From assembly GCF_964340395.1 (NCBI RefSeq), contig NC_135560.1, positions 14,703,598 to 14,767,597 on the forward strand: 64,000 bases of DNA. Reading direction: 5' to 3'. Of this stretch, positions 62,270-64,000 are shown one piece after another; the first letter of the stretch is position 1, and each line of letters opens with the position of its first letter. A program made the position numbers and the translations under genes. The notes below the pieces were generated by a model that saw only the letters and a list, made by a program, of their open reading frames with translations, was not told the origin of the DNA and searched no databases. The stretch comes from Glandiceps talaboti (taxonomy: Eukaryota; Hemichordata; Enteropneusta; Spengelidae).

Positions 62270-62345
62270 TTGTATTTCACAATATGGATCATATAATATC
62301 AAAAACGAGAACGTTTTATATCGTCATGGCGTGTCGTGACACGTT

Positions 62346-62681
62346 ACATCATATATCGTACCATATATCACATTACATCACATCTTATCACATCATATAA
62401 TTTCATATCATATCATATATCATATCTTATCATATCACATCATATAATTTCATATCATATATCATATCATATCATATCATATCATATATCATATCATATC
62501 ATATCATATCATATCATATCATATCATATCATATCATATCATATATATCACATCACATCACATCACCCCACCTCACCTCAAATCACATCATATCATATCA
62601 TATCATATCATATCATATCATATCATATCATATCATTACGTCACATTATCATATCACATGATCACATCACGTCATGTCATA
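62346..62681. repeat. (ATATC)n/(ATCAC)n pentanucleotide array
   Basis: ATATC units with interspersed ATCAC and ATAAT variants and a central ATCACC-rich patch near 62550-62585. It lies about 75 bp after the AGAAT array. Confidence 0.92.
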
Positions 62682-63236
62682 GCTAAGTATAGAGTTCCCA
62701 ATATATTCTGTTTATAGTCTGTATATATTATACCGTTAATTTGATCTGACTGAGTTTAGTTTTTGCACGATTTATTGTCATAGTAGAATATACACGAATT
62801 AAAAAAAAACGTGCATTCCTATTTGCACTACTGAGACATTACTTATCCAAGATGGTATATAGATGAACGAACCTCCCATCTGAGTACTAAATGAATGATT
62901 TTTATCTCGGGTCACATAAGGACTTGAATGAAAATGACAGAAAGGTCAACATAATGCCCAGCTATCTTGACTCGAGCTACATACACTAATTGCTTCGTTC
63001 TCTCCATTGATTGATAAACTAAACAATAACTGACTTTGCCTCTATGCCCTAGGCTTATCACAAATGCCATGTCTGGATAACAGTTTAATTTGTAGCAGTT
63101 TTCCCGTCGACGTTAGATGATAAGTGCTATTGCATAACTATAATGCATAAATTAATCAAAATAAACGATAAAACAGGGTGTTTGTTTTCATCTCAGACTA
63201 CAACACCAAAGTGCATCGTATACTGCCCAAGCCTGT

Positions 63237-63830
63237 TATTGTCTTTGAACAGAAAATATGGATTATATGGACCCTAATCGTTTTACGTCACGGCAACCCA
63301 TCACGGCAACCCATGTCAACCCAAATTATGCTTCACGGGTATATCATTCCCCATTGCTTTTCCGTCAGTCAGCCGAGTAGTGACAAGGGCTCCTTAGGCC
63401 AGTCGTATTTATCTTGACTGAGCAAAGAAAAATATTGGTGAACGGTATCTAATAATACCTCACGCGAGCCAAGTTGAATACGTTCGAGCAAAAAATACGG
63501 AGGTTATATCGTGGTTGTTCTGCGTCATGACATGGCGAGTCTATGCGTACGTCACTGGTTCTGCAATTTACTAAAAATATGAGTTAAAATGTTCAAAATT
63601 ACCATTATTTATTTGCTTTTTCATAAATGTATCCTTGCGGAGATATAAATATATTATTCCCCGAATATTATTCGTCATGCAGCCGGAAAATACTCATGAT
63701 TTTAGTGTTTTGTCACTATCTTGCCTTTCGACTGGTAGTGACAAGGCCCCCTAGGTCACTCGCATTTTCTTTGGCTGAACGAAGAAAAATATTGTGGAAT
63801 AACATCTAAAATGTCTATTCTGCGCATCAA
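63237..63830. repeat. Decayed tandem duplication at the window end
   Basis: 'gaacagaaaatatggattat' near 63248 resembles 'gagcaaaaaatacggaggtt' near 63486. 'agtgacaagg-ctcctta' at about 63378 resembles 'agtgacaaggccccctagg' at about 63738, and both are followed by a 'gaaaaatatt' block. The second copy appears to carry about 120 extra bases in the middle. Confidence 0.6.
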
Positions 63831-64000
63831 TATCTGAAGATTGCGTCATTTAGGGTTTGAATAATCATTATGTTATTAAATTTGCATGTAAGTTCCGTTT
63901 TGGTGAAGGTGATTTTTTTCTGACGTTTGTGAGGTCTAATTTTGCGTGCATTGGTGTAAAATTCATCTTAATGAACAGGTGTCAAATTTTCATATTAGTT

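Larger units (their letters stand above)
60184..64000 (+). other. Gene 2 intron 2, incomplete
   Basis: From donor GTAAGG to the window edge. I scanned for an acceptor followed by a DEKNQ/TTNVW-like microexon and saw none. It contains two pentanucleotide arrays (62081-62681) and a decayed repeat near 63237-63830. Confidence 0.65.

Noticed and set aside
60184-64000. Possible exon 3 of gene 2
   Set aside because: I scanned for an acceptor followed by a DEKNQ-like or TTNVW-like 45-nt exon and found no convincing candidate.

Overview
This is metazoan nuclear DNA. It is AT-rich, full of long microsatellites, and has small exons separated by long GT-AG introns. The only protein-coding content I can support is one complete and one partial nicotinic acetylcholine receptor (nAChR) alpha-type subunit gene. 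Both are on the + strand, head to tail. Gene style, tandem receptor paralogs and repeat content suggest a marine invertebrate, perhaps a lophotrochozoan (mollusc, annelid or brachiopod type). The phylum cannot be fixed from the sequence alone.

Layout. Bases 1-25.3 kb hold no recognisable gene: there are microsatellites (GA, CATA/CAGA, GATT, GAT/GAC, ATCC, TTTA, TATG/TG), a foldback element (19182-19366), short hairpins and decayed tandem repeats. Gene 1 (coding 27321-46165) has six coding exons of 46, 140, 45, 110, 982 and 141 nt. They join in frame into a 487-residue pentameric ligand-gated channel subunit with signal peptide, Cys-loop, vicinal Cys-Cys, four membrane segments and a GEK cation-selectivity motif. 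Its 5' leader has a likely splice acceptor (exon starts at 27234) and a 26-codon uORF whose stop overlaps the main start (ATGA). Bases 46.2-56.0 kb are 3'UTR and intergenic DNA. Gene 2 starts at 55989. Only its signal-peptide exon (55989-56046) and second exon (60044-60183) lie in the window; the rest should lie beyond 64000. The two exon-2 peptides match at 32 of 47 positions without gaps, and all visible splice phases agree, so the pair arose by tandem duplication.

The most unusual feature is a ~1-kb segment from just 5' of gene 1 (25342-26340) that is repeated almost perfectly inside intron 1 (27770-28770). The intronic copy is flanked by a perfect 49-bp direct duplication of the target site (27721-27769 and 28771-28819), while the upstream copy has no such flank. 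This is the footprint of a recent templated insertion of gene-proximal, possibly regulatory, DNA. Other points of interest: three tiny CATAGAC hairpins, two with 9-11 bp flanking direct repeats; an 11-unit minisatellite with inverted copies at its 3' edge; and compound tetranucleotide arrays tightly flanking the main channel exon on both sides.

The two receptor genes probably encode subunits of acetylcholine-gated cation channels. Whether they co-assemble cannot be told from sequence.
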